Shown in pieces: positions 37,156 through 45,252 of a stretch of 64,000 nt of DNA. Both the position numbers and the translations under genes were made by a program. Every line of letters begins with the position of its first letter. Position 1 is the stretch's first letter. Under the pieces are notes generated by a model, which worked only from the letters and a program-made list of their open reading frames with translations, was not told where the DNA came from and did not search any database. The stretch lies in NCBI GenBank assembly GCA_041392765.1, contig JAWKLL010000015.1:1-64000 (forward strand). Direction: 5' to 3'. Source of the stretch: Lewinella sp041392765 (GTDB taxonomy: Bacteria > Bacteroidota > Bacteroidia > Chitinophagales > Saprospiraceae).

Positions 37156-38601
37156 ATGGATAGGAAAACAACGGTGATAGGAAGAGAAAAAGAAAAGCAA
37201 GTATTAGAAGAGGCACTGCGTACACCAGAAGCCGAGTTAGTAGCAGTAATAGGAAGAAGGCGAGTGGGAAAAACCTTCATTATCAAGCAAACTTATGCAG
37301 AAGAAACCATATTTGAAATTACAGGGCTTCAGGATGCTACCTCTGATAGGCAACTGGAACATTTCAACTTCACTTTATCGAAATACAATGACACAGGCCT
37401 CCCCTTGAAAAAAGCCGAGAGTTGGCTAGAAGCTTTTATGCTATTAAGCCTATTGCTTGAAAAACAGATGCAAGAAACCCAGAAAAAGGTTGTTTTTTTT
37501 GATGAGCTTCCTTGGTTGGCGAAAAATGCACCCGATTTTTTGCAAGGTCTTGAATACTTTTGGAACAGTTGGGCCGTCAATCAGCCCGTGGTAGTCGTCA
37601 TCTGCGGATCCGCAGCGTCATGGATGATTCGGCATCTTATTAATAATACGGGGGGATTATATAACCGTATCACTCGGCGCATTTATATGTATCCTTTTTC
37701 TTTAAAGGAAGTACAGGAATATTTACGTGAAAGAAAGATCAACTTCAGTTCCTATGAAATAGTCCAACTATATATGGCTGTAGGTGGGATACCACATTAT
37801 TTGAAAGAAATAAAAGGCGACAAAAGCGTGGCACAAAATATAGATGACCTATGCTTTTCGCCTTCAGGCTTACTAAAGGATGAATTTGGCCTCATGTTTC
37901 TTTCGCTTTTCGACCATGCAGAAAAACATATCGCTATTATCAGAGCTTTGGCCACGAGTAAACAAGGATTGCCACGCCACGAAATAGTCCGTAAAGCCAA
38001 AGTATCCGAGAATGGTAATACCACCTTAGTCTTAGAAGAACTAGAACAATCCGGCTTCATTTCCTCCTATCTTCCGTATGGAAAAATCAAAAAAAATAAA
38101 CTTTACAGGCTTACCGATGAATATTCATTGTTCTATCTACAATTTGTTGAAAACACAAAGCATGATGGCATAGGCACTTGGTTGCATATAAGCCAATCGC
38201 AAACCTATAAAATATGGGCTGGCTATGCGTTTGAATCCATTTGCATTAAACATTTAGCATCCCTCAAGCATGCCTTGGGTATCAGCGGGGTATATACACT
38301 TTCTTCCTCTTTTTATGAAAAAGGAACATCAGAGCACCAAGGTGTACAAATTGACTTCTTACTTGACAGGGCAGATAATATCATCAATGTTTTCGAAATA
38401 AAATTTTACAATAAGGAGTACACCCTCACGAAAGATCAAGCTGAATCATTGAGACGAAAACTATGGGCGTTTGAGGCCGCCACCAAAACACGTAAGCGCC
38501 TAAGCCTAGTACTTGTCACTACTTTTGGAATAACCACCAACCAGCACAGCTCAGGCTTAGTTGAAAAGGTACTCACGCTAGATGATTTGTTCCATATTTG
38601 A
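37156..38601 (+). CDS. Archaeal-type ATPase with DUF234/nuclease-like C terminus
   Basis: 481 residues, intact. The N-terminal ATPase has Walker A GRRRVGKTFIIKQ and Walker B VVFFDELPWLAKN. A winged-helix-like middle follows (GLPRHEIVRKAKVSENGNTTLVLEELEQSGFIS). The C terminus has a PD-(D/E)XK-like pattern (GVQIDFLLDRADNIINVFEIKFYNKEY), the DUF234 type. It resembles the AAA+DUF234 proteins that are common in Bacteroidota and archaea with unestablished role. It follows the first ATPase gene by 145 bases but has its own promoter and repeats. Confidence 0.87.
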   Translation: MDRKTTVIGREKEKQVLEEALRTPEAELVAVIGRRRVGKTFIIKQTYAEETIFEITGLQDATSDRQLEHFNFTLSKYNDTGLPLKKAESWLEAFMLLSLLLEKQMQETQKKVVFFDELPWLAKNAPDFLQGLEYFWNSWAVNQPVVVVICGSAASWMIRHLINNTGGLYNRITRRIYMYPFSLKEVQEYLRERKINFSSYEIVQLYMAVGGIPHYLKEIKGDKSVAQNIDDLCFSPSGLLKDEFGLMFLSLFDHAEKHIAIIRALATSKQGLPRHEIVRKAKVSENGNTTLVLEELEQSGFISSYLPYGKIKKNKLYRLTDEYSLFYLQFVENTKHDGIGTWLHISQSQTYKIWAGYAFESICIKHLASLKHALGISGVYTLSSSFYEKGTSEHQGVQIDFLLDRADNIINVFEIKFYNKEYTLTKDQAESLRRKLWAFEAATKTRKRLSLVLVTTFGITTNQHSSGLVEKVLTLDDLFHI

Positions 38602-38619
38602 ACCAACAAACTTTAGTGC

Positions 38620-39110
38620 CTCAGTAATAAAGTTATCCACATCACTACAAAAATAGCAAGTATAAAAGACTAATAACCAGTGAATTAAAAATATCATTTT
38701 CCACAGCCCGTTTGTTAAAATAGGAGGATAACCCTTATAGTTTTACACAATTATCCACAATAATACACAGCCCCCTGCTTGGCAATGGTTCTCCTTTTCA
38801 TTTTCCGTGTAAAACAGTGGTCTATTTCAACACGATTTCATTTTTATCCACATCACTAAAAAGTAAACATGTTGGAATCCCGCGTTTTCAAGATGATGTG
38901 AATAAGCGTTAAAAACCTAACGTTTACAGGTAAAGTAAATGTGAACAACCTGTGGATAAGTGGTAGTTTATTCTTAACAATAAGATTACAAAAAATTAAC
39001 CTGTCCTTTTTCCACCATACTAACACACCTAATAATAAGAGGAAAAGAAAAAAAATTTATAAAAAACTATTAGAGGAATGGATTAACCATGAGTGCAGCA
39101 AAAAGCTTTT
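38620..39110. promoter_or_regulatory. DnaA-box cluster, candidate chromosomal origin
   Basis: Four exact DnaA boxes (TTATCCACA) at 38633-38641, 38751-38759, 38844-38852, and on the minus strand 38951-38959, plus near-matches such as TTTTCCACA (38697-38705). Two of the boxes share the longer sequence TTATCCACATCACTA. The strip is AT-rich on its right side (38970-39090), which would suit an unwinding region. It is the longest gene-free stretch in the window (about 640 bases). dnaA is not in the window; two parS-like sites and scpA lie nearby. Confidence 0.6.
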
Positions 39111-39212
39111 GCTATCAAATTACCGAGTTGAACATCTATTGGTTGCCAATGTTTGTATCGGTAAGAAAATGATGCAAGTCATAAAAAACAAAACGCTTTT
39201 AACGGCGCACAA

Positions 39213-39220
39213 TATCTTTG
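39213..39220 (+). promoter_or_regulatory. -7 element of ctaA
   Basis: TATCTTTG fits TAnnTTTG and lies 22 bases before the ATG at 39242. It supports that start over 39218, which is inside the promoter. Confidence 0.55.
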
Positions 39221-39241
39221 TTGCTCAATAGATTCAACGGT

Positions 39242-40306
39242 ATGACAAACATATTCCAATACCGCCCGATAGTGAAGTGGTGGTTAGTTGTAGGCGTAAT
39301 CATGATAATTGGCCAAATTGTCATAGGTGGTATTACCCGATTGACAGGCTCTGGCCTATCCATTACTAAATGGGAAATTGTAACGGGGACGCTGCCCCCC
39401 CTTAATGCGGCGCAATGGCAAGAGGCTTTCGATCTTTACAAGGCAACGCCCCAATACGCCAAAATAAACGAAGGAATGAGTATGGGGGATTTCAAATTCA
39501 TTTACTTCTGGGAATATTTTCATCGGCTTTGGGCGCGTACCATGGGTTTTGTCTTCCTTATCCCTTTCCTTATCTTCTGGCGAAAGGGTTGGATAGACAA
39601 ACCTTTGATGAAGAGATTGGGAATTACCGTTTTGTTGGCGGCTATTGTTGCTTCTTTTGGGTGGATTATGGTCGCTAGTGGCCTTATCGAGCGTCCTTGG
39701 GTTAATGCGTATAAATTAACCATGCACTTGTCCCTGGCATTGATACTTTACGGCTACTTGTTGTGGACGACTTTCAGTGTCTTATCACCGAAAACTAACA
39801 GTTTTCCACATACGATGTTGAAAACTGGCGCTAAGTTACTTACTTTACTGACAGCCATACAGTTAGTACTAGGAGGCATCATGTCTGGCACTAAAGCAGG
39901 GCTTTACTACCCTACTTGGCCAGATATGGGAGGCGAAATGATTCCCCGTGTATTATTAACAAGCACTATGTGGAATGTGGAAAACTTTGTTAATTACGAT
40001 GCAACGCCCTTCTTACCAGCACTCGTTCAGTTTTCGCACAGAATTGTTGCTTATGTGTTGACAATCAGTATTTTATATTTCGTATGGAAACTATTGAAAC
40101 ATACGAAAGAACTGAAAATTAGGCGCGCCTCTGCCATGTTGGTAACTATGTTGATAATACAGGTTTTGTTAGGAATTTTCACCGTACTCGCTTGTAAGGG
40201 GCAAATACCTGTTGGTCTGGGGGTTATGCATCAAGCAGGCGCCATTGGCCTACTAACAGCCATGCTTTATGTGGATTTTCTACTTTTAAATAAGAAATCC
40301 ACATAA
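39242..40306 (+). CDS. ctaA: Heme A synthase (COX15/CtaA)
   Basis: Inner-membrane enzyme that oxidises the C8 methyl of heme O to heme A for cytochrome aa3. Eight hydrophobic helices are visible in 354 residues. Conserved histidine segments are FIYFWEYFHRLWARTMG, LTMHLSLALILYG, LVQFSHRIVAYVL and LGVMHQAGAIGLLTAML. The motif GGITRLTGSGLSITKWE is highly characteristic. A -7 box fixes the start. It suggests an aerobic respiratory chain with heme-A oxidase. No other cox gene is in the window. Confidence 0.96.
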   Translation: MTNIFQYRPIVKWWLVVGVIMIIGQIVIGGITRLTGSGLSITKWEIVTGTLPPLNAAQWQEAFDLYKATPQYAKINEGMSMGDFKFIYFWEYFHRLWARTMGFVFLIPFLIFWRKGWIDKPLMKRLGITVLLAAIVASFGWIMVASGLIERPWVNAYKLTMHLSLALILYGYLLWTTFSVLSPKTNSFPHTMLKTGAKLLTLLTAIQLVLGGIMSGTKAGLYYPTWPDMGGEMIPRVLLTSTMWNVENFVNYDATPFLPALVQFSHRIVAYVLTISILYFVWKLLKHTKELKIRRASAMLVTMLIIQVLLGIFTVLACKGQIPVGLGVMHQAGAIGLLTAMLYVDFLLLNKKST

Positions 40307-40333
40307 TCGTGTGGAAAAGTGTTGGTAACTTTT

Positions 40334-40840
40334 TTATACGCTTTTTTTGGACAACTGATCTACAAGTTTAAGTAAATCTGGAATACGGTACTCCCCTTTC
40401 ATTCCTTTAATATATGAGGCGGCTACATCTAACGCTATGCCTTCGCTAGTGATAAAGAGCGGTTTAGCGCTATGACCCCTATATATGGCTCGTGCAGCTT
40501 CATTGATGTGTCGGTATTTGCTTTTAGCAACACCTATTACGGGGTATTGCCCCAACAGATGTTGGTATAAGTACCCGCCTAATCCAGGAGATTTATCATC
40601 GTCTAAATGCACATATCCATCAATGACGAGGGTGTCGCCTGAGGTTAACGATACTTTTTCTAACACTTCCAATAGACCCGGCAGTTCTCTTTTGTAAAAA
40701 GCGCCGCTTTCATAGTCAGCAGTTATGGGGTGTTGTTGAAGGAGTGAAAAGGTAGGTTGGTCGCTTTCCCAATGAGGGAAGCCGATGCAAGCCGTGAAAG
40801 CAGCTCTATCGGTGTAGTAGGAATCAAAGGCGTAAATCAT
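40334..40840 (-). CDS. Endonuclease V-like protein, short
   Basis: 168 residues against about 220 for typical endonuclease V, which nicks DNA beside deoxyinosine. Retained landmarks are an N-terminal Asp (AFDSYYTD), FYKRELPGLLEVL with a conserved Glu, and VIDGYVHLDDDKSPGLGGYL with GVAKSKY, matching the second metal-binding Asp region. The C terminus is short, and the basic/histidine end of the enzyme appears missing. It could be an active variant or a nuclease-like relative. It is followed closely by scpA on the same strand (5 bases apart). Confidence 0.7.
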   Translation of the reverse strand: MIYAFDSYYTDRAAFTACIGFPHWESDQPTFSLLQQHPITADYESGAFYKRELPGLLEVLEKVSLTSGDTLVIDGYVHLDDDKSPGLGGYLYQHLLGQYPVIGVAKSKYRHINEAARAIYRGHSAKPLFITSEGIALDVAASYIKGMKGEYRIPDLLKLVDQLSKKSV

Positions 40841-40845
40841 GTGCG

Positions 40846-41604
40846 CTATTCTTCCTCCTCCAAAGAGGCGGGTTCAATCCAAAAATTATTGACTTCCAGC
40901 CCGCCCACCAAACGAATTTGCTGCATATTGAGCAAATCTAACAGCCCCAGAAAAGTAACAATGGCGTGGATACGGTTTTGGCAACTTCCAAAGATATCTG
41001 TAAAACTTGGGCGTTTGCCTGCATTGACAAGGGTTAGGATATACTGCTGCTGGTCTTCAATCGTATAGTTAAACTGCACAATCTGGTGCACGGTAGCGCG
41101 TTTTTGGCTGTCTTCCATGCGCTGCATCACCCGTTCAAAGGCACGCAACAGCTTGAACAAAGTGACAGACTCCAGCTCTACATCCACCAATGCCTTAGTG
41201 GCTATCTGCTGTAGTTCGGTGCTTACATTGCCTCGCTGGTTTCTAAACGATCGATCTTCTTCCAATCGGCGCATTTCATCCAAGATGCTCTTGTATCGCT
41301 TGTATTCCAATAGGCGACTGACAAGCTCCTCGCGCGGGTCAATCTCATTGCCAGCCTCGTCCACGGGCTTCCGAGGAATGAGCATTTTGGCCTTGATACG
41401 GCATAGGGTAGCAGCTACTAGTACAAACTCACTGGCAAGATCTATGTCCATCGATTCCATTTCGCGGATGTATGCTAAGAAATCATCCGTAACTTTGGCG
41501 ATGGGAATGTCATAGATATCCAGCTCATCTCGCTCGATAAAGAAGAGGAGCAGGTCGAATGGCCCCTCAAACTGTGGCAACTTAATATTGTAAGTCGTAC
41601 TCAT
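40846..41604 (-). CDS. scpA: Segregation and condensation protein A
   Basis: Kleisin subunit of the bacterial SMC condensin. The N terminus (YNIKLPQFEGPFDLLLFFIERDELDIYDIPIAKVTDDFLAYI) and DLASEFVLVAATLCRIKAKMLIPR are the ScpA signature. The middle is acidic and helical, and the C-terminal winged-helix region includes IHAIVTFLGLLDLLNMQQI. 252 residues, complete. Its partner scpB is not in the window. It lies close to the candidate origin and 10 kb from the parS-like sites, which fits a role in chromosome segregation. Confidence 0.95.
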   Translation of the reverse strand: MSTTYNIKLPQFEGPFDLLLFFIERDELDIYDIPIAKVTDDFLAYIREMESMDIDLASEFVLVAATLCRIKAKMLIPRKPVDEAGNEIDPREELVSRLLEYKRYKSILDEMRRLEEDRSFRNQRGNVSTELQQIATKALVDVELESVTLFKLLRAFERVMQRMEDSQKRATVHQIVQFNYTIEDQQQYILTLVNAGKRPSFTDIFGSCQNRIHAIVTFLGLLDLLNMQQIRLVGGLEVNNFWIEPASLEEEE

Positions 41605-41658
41605 GCTGCAAATTAACGCAGAAAATTCAGGAATGAGTCAATATTAATATAATTGAAG

Positions 41659-42375
41659 ATGGAAACATTGACTAAAGGCTTGCTCTACCTCGTGCCCGTT
41701 CCGCTGGGCGAAGAAGCGGCGCACACCCTACCTGCCTACGTTGCGGACGTGGTGCAGCAATTGGATGTATTCATTGTAGAACGCGCCAAAACAGCCCGCC
41801 GGTTTTTACGTCAGATGGGTTATACGCGGCATTTCGACGACTGCACTTTTTACGAGCTGAACAAGCATACGCTCCCTGCCGAACTCCCGTCGTTCTTGGC
41901 ATTAGCGGAGCAGGGGCGTTCTATCGGGTTGATGTCAGAAGCAGGGGTGCCTGCTGTAGCTGACCCTGGTAGCCAAGTGGTGGCATTGGCGCATCGGCAG
42001 GGTATAGGGGTGATACCGTTAGTTGGGCCTTCTTCCTTATTGTTAGCACTGATGGGGTCTGGTATGAATGGGCAGGCTTTTGCCTTCAAAGGGTATCTCG
42101 GTGCCAAGCGGCACGAACTGACGCAGGATCTTAAAAAATTGGAAAATTTGGCACTTCGCCACCAAGAAACACAGATATTTATAGAAACCCCCTATCGAAA
42201 CCAAGCGGTGTTTGAAGCGGCGTTGCAAACCCTCCAACCTAATACACGGCTCACTTTGGCTATGGATCTTACCTTACCCACCCAGTATATTCGTACCCTT
42301 TCCATCCATGAGTGGCACCAGCAGCCCGCACCAGATATGCACAAACGGTTGGCTGTTTTTGTGCTTGGAGGGTAA
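41659..42375 (+). CDS. SAM-dependent methyltransferase, RsmI-like tetrapyrrole-methylase fold
   Basis: About 238 residues. The motifs LYLVPVPLGEE, MSEAGVPAVADPGSQVVALAHR and VIPLVGPSSLLLALMGSGMNGQAFAFKGYL are those of the RsmI (16S rRNA C1402 2'-O-methyltransferase) group. It is shorter than canonical RsmI (about 280-290) and lacks its C-terminal extension. Bacteroidota often carry this second, shorter paralogue, so I leave the symbol blank. The frame is open from a TTG at 41653, but the ATG at 41659 is more usual. A hairpin follows it. Confidence 0.82.
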   Translation: METLTKGLLYLVPVPLGEEAAHTLPAYVADVVQQLDVFIVERAKTARRFLRQMGYTRHFDDCTFYELNKHTLPAELPSFLALAEQGRSIGLMSEAGVPAVADPGSQVVALAHRQGIGVIPLVGPSSLLLALMGSGMNGQAFAFKGYLGAKRHELTQDLKKLENLALRHQETQIFIETPYRNQAVFEAALQTLQPNTRLTLAMDLTLPTQYIRTLSIHEWHQQPAPDMHKRLAVFVLGG

Positions 42376-42386
42376 GCCCATAATGA

Positions 42387-42425
42387 CAGTCCCCCCGACC
42401 TACACATAGTAGATCAGGGGGGCTG
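42387..42425 (+). terminator. Hairpin after the methylase gene
   Basis: CAGTCCCCCCGACCTAC pairs with GTAGATCAGGGGGGCTG, with small mismatches, 12 bases after the stop. No clear T tract follows. It marks the boundary with the defence cassette. Confidence 0.6.
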
Positions 42426-42539
42426 CCCAAAAATGCGATCACTTATTTTTTTCCCGTCCCTTACTTTTATTTGAAAATATGGTAACTTTATTTTTTTATC
42501 GCTTTTTGATAATGCCTCAAAAATTGAATTGGCAAAAAA

Positions 42540-42942
42540 ATGAGCAGTCATGAAACAGAACAGCTTGTAAAACGAATCTTTGAACATTTCTCGGAAGATG
42601 ACTTCATCTATGATTTGTTGCTGGCTTATGGCATTTCTAAAACGTCGGTTACCCGATTGAAAAGCGGGGACTTTAACCTCTCCAAAATAGAAGGGGAAGT
42701 TCTCTTCAAAAAGAAGGTCATCTTCAAGGTGGCGCAAGCTGGCCAATTACTTAGCACCATTGAAAGTTTGGTTCATGAAGAACGCAACGCGAAACACGCG
42801 CCCCGCTTTGCTATCGTTACCGACTTTGGCCAGTTGGTGTACCGAGCGGCTGAAGTATTTGTTTAGGTTGTATGAAGAAATGACGAAAAAAGATACCTTG
42901 TTTGCGAAGCAGAAAGCAGCTAAAAAACCGAAGCAAAAATGA
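42540..42942 (+). pseudogene. DNA methyltransferase remnant with internal deletion
   Basis: The first 95 residues (SEDDFIYDLLLAYGISKTSV, TRLKSGDFNLSKIEGEVLF, HAPRFAIVTDFGQLV) match the N terminus of large class I SAM-dependent DNA methyltransferases of restriction systems, which run to about 900-1000 residues. After about 42845 a different frame gives TERLKYLFRLYEEMTKKDTLF and a basic tail to the stop at 42942, which resembles the C terminus of the same proteins. The whole catalytic middle is absent. The C-terminal stop overlaps the next ATG by four bases. This is a scar of a former restriction gene. Confidence 0.6.
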
Positions 42943-43079
42943 GCGTTGAAGATAAAAACAGAGACTTTAAAAGCCTGAGAAAATGTCTAAAAGCCGTGTA
43001 GCACCTTGTGAATAAAGAAGAACTAACTGCCTCTGGAGCGCGGAAATTCAGGGTTTATGAACTGGCTAAAAAAAAATAA
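42939..43079 (+). pseudogene. Remnant of a second cassette ORF (possible AlbA_2 ATP-binding protein)
   Basis: Starts at an ATG overlapping the methyltransferase stop (ATGA). It reads MSVEDKNRDFKSLRKCLKAV and stops. After a short gap, another reading frame gives NKEELTASGARKFRVYELAKKK to a stop at 43079. The first part resembles the start of AlbA_2 (Schlafen-like) ATP-binding proteins, and the second resembles a C-terminal winged-helix end. The match is short, so the call is tentative. Like its neighbour, it seems to have lost its middle. Confidence 0.35.
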
Positions 43080-43093
43080 GCGGAAAATAGAAA

Positions 43094-43140
43094 AAAAAAC
43101 AAACACAGATAACTTGTTGAAAATGAGGTGTTTGTTTTTT
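43094..43140 (+). terminator. Intrinsic terminator after the remnants
   Basis: AAAAAACAAACAC and GTGTTTGTTTTTT pair over 13 bp around a 21-base loop. T-rich sequence follows (ATTTTTTATTTTT). It separates the two remnants from the helicase gene. Confidence 0.65.
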
Positions 43141-43212
43141 ATTTTTTATTTTTCACCCATCCTCTATGGTTGAAAAAAGAAGGAGTTATACACCCGAAAG
43201 ACAAGGTTTGGG

Positions 43213-43266
43213 AAATGTCTAAACCTGAATAGTTTAGACATTTTTTTAGACATTTTTTAGACATTT
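43213..43266 (+). promoter_or_regulatory. Four copies of TTTAGACATTT before the helicase gene
   Basis: Direct copies at 43233-43243, 43245-43255 and 43256-43266 (12 and 11 bases apart) and an inverted copy at 43213-43223. The inverted and first direct copy form a perfect 12-bp hairpin with a 7-base loop and a T tract, so it can act as a terminator. A fifth copy (AAATGTCTAAA) is at 42981-42991. The helicase ATG is 16 bases downstream. It could be an operator cluster that controls the cassette. Confidence 0.55.
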
Positions 43267-43281
43267 ACAAAAAAGTAAGAG

Positions 43282-45246
43282 ATGCCCGACATCGTAAAAG
43301 TGGAATACGCCCAGACAGGCAAAAGCAAAAAGACCAATGCGTTGGGTATGCGCGAAATGCAGGAACGGGCGTACAGTGCGCGCACGGCTCAATACCTTTT
43401 GATAAAAGCCCCTCCGGCCTCGGGCAAGTCGAGGGCATTGATGTTTATCGCTTTGGATAAACTCAACAATCAAAGTATCAAAAAAGCCATCGTTGCTGTC
43501 CCTGAAAAAGCCATTGGTGCCTCGTTTGGTTCAACCATGCTTACAGAACATGGCTTTTTTGCTGATTGGACGGTACACCCAAAGTACAACCTATGCTCCG
43601 TAGGTTCGGATCAAAGCAAGGTGAAAGCGTTTGGCACTTTTTTAGAAAGCGATGAACAGATTTTGATTTGTACCCACGCCACACTCCGGTTTGCATTGGA
43701 TGGTATGGACGAAAAAAAGTTGAATGACACTTTAGTAGCCATAGATGAGTTTCACCACGTCTCAGCCGATGGCGATAATCGCTTGGGGGAAGTCATAAAA
43801 AACATCATGGCCCAATCCAATGCGCACCTCGTAGCCATGACTGGATCATACTTCCGAGGCGACAACGTGCCGGTATTGTTGCCGGAGGATGAAGCTAAGT
43901 TTACGAAAGTCACTTACAATTATTATGAACAGCTCAACGGTTATGAGTATTTAAAGTCGTTGGGTATAGGCTATCATTTCTACACAGGCCGCTATTTCAG
44001 AAAGCAACCCGACAGGGAAATGTCTGCATTGGAAGAAATTTTGGATGAAAGCAAAAAGACCATCATCCACATACCCAGCGTAAATTCTGCGGAATCTTCA
44101 AGGGAAAAGTACGAGGAAGTAGGACATATCATTGATGCGTTGGGGGATTTGGAATCGCAAGACGAAAAGACAGGGGTGTTGTATGTGAAGAGCAAGCGCT
44201 CGGGTAGGATGCTGAAAATAGCCGATTTGGTCAACGACAACCCCAGAGAGCGCGATAAAATTACGGCCTATCTGCGCGATATATCGTCGCCGGATGATAT
44301 TGATATCATCATTGCATTGGGCATGGCAAAAGAAGGATTTGACTGGCCCTATTGCGAGCATGCTTTGACGATAGGGTATAGAGGTTCCTTAACGGAAATT
44401 ATCCAAATCATTGGCCGGGCAACGAGAGATAGCATCAATAAAACACATGCACAATTCACCAACCTGATTGCACAACCCGAAGCGGATACCGACGAAGTAA
44501 AAGTGGCAGTCAACAATATGTTGAAAGCCATTACCGCCTCTTTGTTGATGGAACAAGTGCTGGCACCAAATTTCAAATTCAAATTGAAAGAAGATGACAA
44601 CGAAAAAGACGAAAAGAATGATGATGAAAACACAATCCGAATCAGAGGTTTCAAACTACCTACTTCACAACGAGCCAAAGACATTATTGAAAGTGATTTG
44701 AACGATTTAAAAGCACGGATTCTGCAAGACGACCAAATGTTGAAGGCCATGCCGGGTAATGTTGAACCGGAAGTCATCAATACCATACTGATTCCTAAAA
44801 TCATCCGAGAAGTCTATCCCGATTTAAGCGAAGAGGATGTAGAGGCCGTCCGCCAGCACGTGGTAGTGGATTCCGTGATAAAAAACAGTGTGATTGAAGA
44901 GCAAGGTGGCAAAAAATTTGTGCGCATGGCCAACAGCTTTGTCAGTATAGACGATATTCGTATTGATTTGATAGACCAGATAAACCCATTTCAGAAAGCA
45001 TTTGAGATTTTATCGAAATCAGTAACAACCCAAGTGTTAAAACTGATTGACGAGCACATTCAATCCATCAAAATTGAAATGACCGAAGAAGAAGCCATCA
45101 TGCTTTGGCCAAAAATCAAGGAGTGGATGGGGCGGACAGGCGAGGCACCCAGCCTCCAATCGTATGACCCCAAGGAAAAAAGGATGGCAGAAGCGGTTGT
45201 TTTTTTACGCGAATTGAAAAGACAAAGAGCTTTAAATAATGGTTAA
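43282..45246 (+). CDS. SF2 DEAD/DEAH-type helicase of a defence cassette
   Basis: 654 residues of the superfamily-2 helicase type. Motif I is APPASGKS (residues 43-50). Motif II is IDEFHH (about 157). Motif III reads AMTGSYF. Motif VI is QIIGRATR (about 374-381). Motif V reads IALGMAKEGFDWP. The C-terminal third is a family-specific region, partly acidic (KEDDNEKDEKNDDEN). It lies 6 bases before a GIY-YIG nuclease gene on the same strand. The two probably form a helicase-nuclease unit that once worked with the upstream methyltransferase as a restriction system. The gene looks intact. Confidence 0.87.
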   Translation: MPDIVKVEYAQTGKSKKTNALGMREMQERAYSARTAQYLLIKAPPASGKSRALMFIALDKLNNQSIKKAIVAVPEKAIGASFGSTMLTEHGFFADWTVHPKYNLCSVGSDQSKVKAFGTFLESDEQILICTHATLRFALDGMDEKKLNDTLVAIDEFHHVSADGDNRLGEVIKNIMAQSNAHLVAMTGSYFRGDNVPVLLPEDEAKFTKVTYNYYEQLNGYEYLKSLGIGYHFYTGRYFRKQPDREMSALEEILDESKKTIIHIPSVNSAESSREKYEEVGHIIDALGDLESQDEKTGVLYVKSKRSGRMLKIADLVNDNPRERDKITAYLRDISSPDDIDIIIALGMAKEGFDWPYCEHALTIGYRGSLTEIIQIIGRATRDSINKTHAQFTNLIAQPEADTDEVKVAVNNMLKAITASLLMEQVLAPNFKFKLKEDDNEKDEKNDDENTIRIRGFKLPTSQRAKDIIESDLNDLKARILQDDQMLKAMPGNVEPEVINTILIPKIIREVYPDLSEEDVEAVRQHVVVDSVIKNSVIEEQGGKKFVRMANSFVSIDDIRIDLIDQINPFQKAFEILSKSVTTQVLKLIDEHIQSIKIEMTEEEAIMLWPKIKEWMGRTGEAPSLQSYDPKEKRMAEAVVFLRELKRQRALNNG

Positions 45247-45252
45247 TGATCT

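Noticed and set aside
38941..39231. 96-residue ORF in the candidate origin
   Set aside because: Very Lys-rich and low-complexity, overlaps a DnaA box and the ctaA promoter, and has no recognisable features.
43213..43266. Terminal repeats of a transposon
   Set aside because: The copies cluster at one end only and no transposase or matching distant end was seen.
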